This document shows, in pieces, positions 63,597 through 64,000 of a stretch of 64,000 bases of DNA. Origin of the DNA: Mycobacterium parmense. GTDB taxonomy: Bacteria; Actinomycetota; Actinomycetes; Mycobacteriales; Mycobacteriaceae. Position numbers and translations under genes: made by a program. Position 1 is the stretch's first letter; every line of letters begins with the position of its first letter. The stretch is from NCBI RefSeq assembly GCF_010730575.1, contig NZ_AP022614.1, positions 4,154,001-4,218,000 of the forward strand. Reading direction: 5' to 3'. The notes below the pieces were generated by a model that was given only the letters and a program-made list of their open reading frames with translations, was not told the DNA's origin and made no database searches.

Positions 63597-64000
63597 TTAG
63601 TGGATGCGGACGATGATCTCCGAGTGCCCGAGGCGGATCACGTCACCGTCGGCCAGCTGCCATTCCTGCACCGGCGCGTTGTTGACCGTGGTGCCGTTGG
63701 TCGAGTTGAGGTCGGAGAGCAGCGCGACCTGCCCGTCCCAGCGGATCTCCAGGTGACGCCGGGACACCCCGGTGTCCGGCAGCCGGAACTGGGCGTCCTG
63801 ACCGCGGCCGATGATGTTCGAGCCGTCGCGCAGCTGGTAGGTGCGGCCGCTGCCGTCGTCGAGCTGCAGCGTCACGGACGTCCCGGCGCCGCCGTAGCCG
63901 CCCGGGCCGTAGCCGCCGTAGCCGCCGCCCGCCGGCTGACCGTAATCGGCGGGCTGACCGTATTCGGGTTGCTGGCCGTAGTCGGCGGGCTGACCGTATT
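63597..64000 (-). CDS. fhaA: FHA-domain protein FhaA, C-terminal part (5' end beyond window)
   Basis: Only the last 133 codons or so are inside the window. They encode a repetitive linker (GQPADYG and GQPEYG units, then GGYGGYGPGGYGGAG) and a complete C-terminal FHA domain: NIIGRGQDAQFRLPD, VSRRHLEI and LNSTNGTTVN. FhaA binds the phosphorylated pseudokinase part of MurJ, whose gene lies about 35 kb to the left, and regulates peptidoglycan synthesis at the pole and septum. It is the first gene of the fhaA-fhaB-pstP-rodA-pbpA-pknA-pknB operon. The gap of 126 bases to fhaB holds nothing else. Confidence 0.93.
   Translation of the reverse strand, partial: YGQPADYGQQPEYGQPADYGQPAGGGYGGYGPGGYGGAGTSVTLQLDDGSGRTYQLRDGSNIIGRGQDAQFRLPDTGVSRRHLEIRWDGQVALLSDLNSTNGTTVNNAPVQEWQLADGDVIRLGHSEIIVRIH

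Overview
The window is about 64 kb of high-GC DNA from a slow-growing-type Mycobacterium, centred on the chromosomal replication origin. The evidence is gene-for-gene agreement with the mycobacterial oriC neighbourhood: pcnA-mutT4-murJ-sigM-trxB-trxC-cwlM-parB-parA-rsmG-jag-yidC-yidD-rnpA-rpmH on one side, dnaA-dnaN-recF-dciA-gyrB-gyrA and on to pknB-pknA-pbpA-rodA-pstP-fhaB-fhaA on the other. It also carries mycobacterium-specific families (ESX type VII secretion, WS/DGAT acyltransferase, F420-dependent oxidoreductase, DUF222/HNH 13E12 family, CwsA, CrgA). The species cannot be fixed from sequence reading alone. References to M. tuberculosis homologues are from memory of that genome and were not searched.

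Region 1 (1-4.7 kb) holds metabolic genes: the 3' part of a SAM methyltransferase, a MetF-like protein with a Cys-rich N terminus, a WS/DGAT acyltransferase, a GHKL anti-sigma-type ATPase and an F420-dependent oxidoreductase. Region 2 (4.7-20.6 kb) is the accessory part. It is a reduced ESX-2-like locus in which only eccC and eccB of the secretion machine remain, with an upstream series of ESX-associated proteins: a lytic transglycosylase, a Pro/Gly-rich protein, a large two-domain protein, a small membrane protein, DUF2563 proteins, an alpha/beta hydrolase and a DxDxDG-repeat protein. This stretch is scarred. An HNH gene on the other strand is flanked by a decayed copy of the neighbouring gene, and one DUF2563 copy is a pseudogene. 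No PE, PPE, Esx, EspG, EccD, MycP, EccE or EccA gene is present, although ESX-2 loci normally carry them.

Region 3 (20.6-39.5 kb) is conserved core. It holds tRNA CCA addition (pcnA), a Nudix hydrolase, the MurJ lipid II flippase fused to a pseudokinase, SigM and its anti-sigma factor, thioredoxin and its reductase, the CwlM regulator, a GNAT protein, ParB/ParA with two parS sites, RsmG, Jag, YidC, YidD, RnpA and RpmH. Region 4 (39.5-50 kb) is the origin itself: the dnaA promoter with paired DnaA boxes, dnaA, the AT-rich DnaA-box-containing dnaA-dnaN spacer (oriC), then dnaN, recF, dciA, gyrB and gyrA. Genes read away from the origin on both sides for several kb.

Region 5 (50-64 kb) holds a DUF3566 membrane protein, tRNA-Ile(GAT), tRNA-Ala(TGC), a small VOC protein, the division/cell-wall proteins CwsA and CrgA, PpiA, a DUF881 protein, a glutamine amidotransferase and the tightly overlapping operon fhaA-fhaB-pstP-rodA-pbpA-pknA-pknB. 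From what is known of these families, PknA/PknB, PstP, FhaA, MurJ, CwlM, RodA, PbpA, CwsA and CrgA form one growth and division control circuit, and nearly all of it lies within 40 kb around the origin. No rRNA operon, CRISPR array, complete insertion sequence or prophage was seen.
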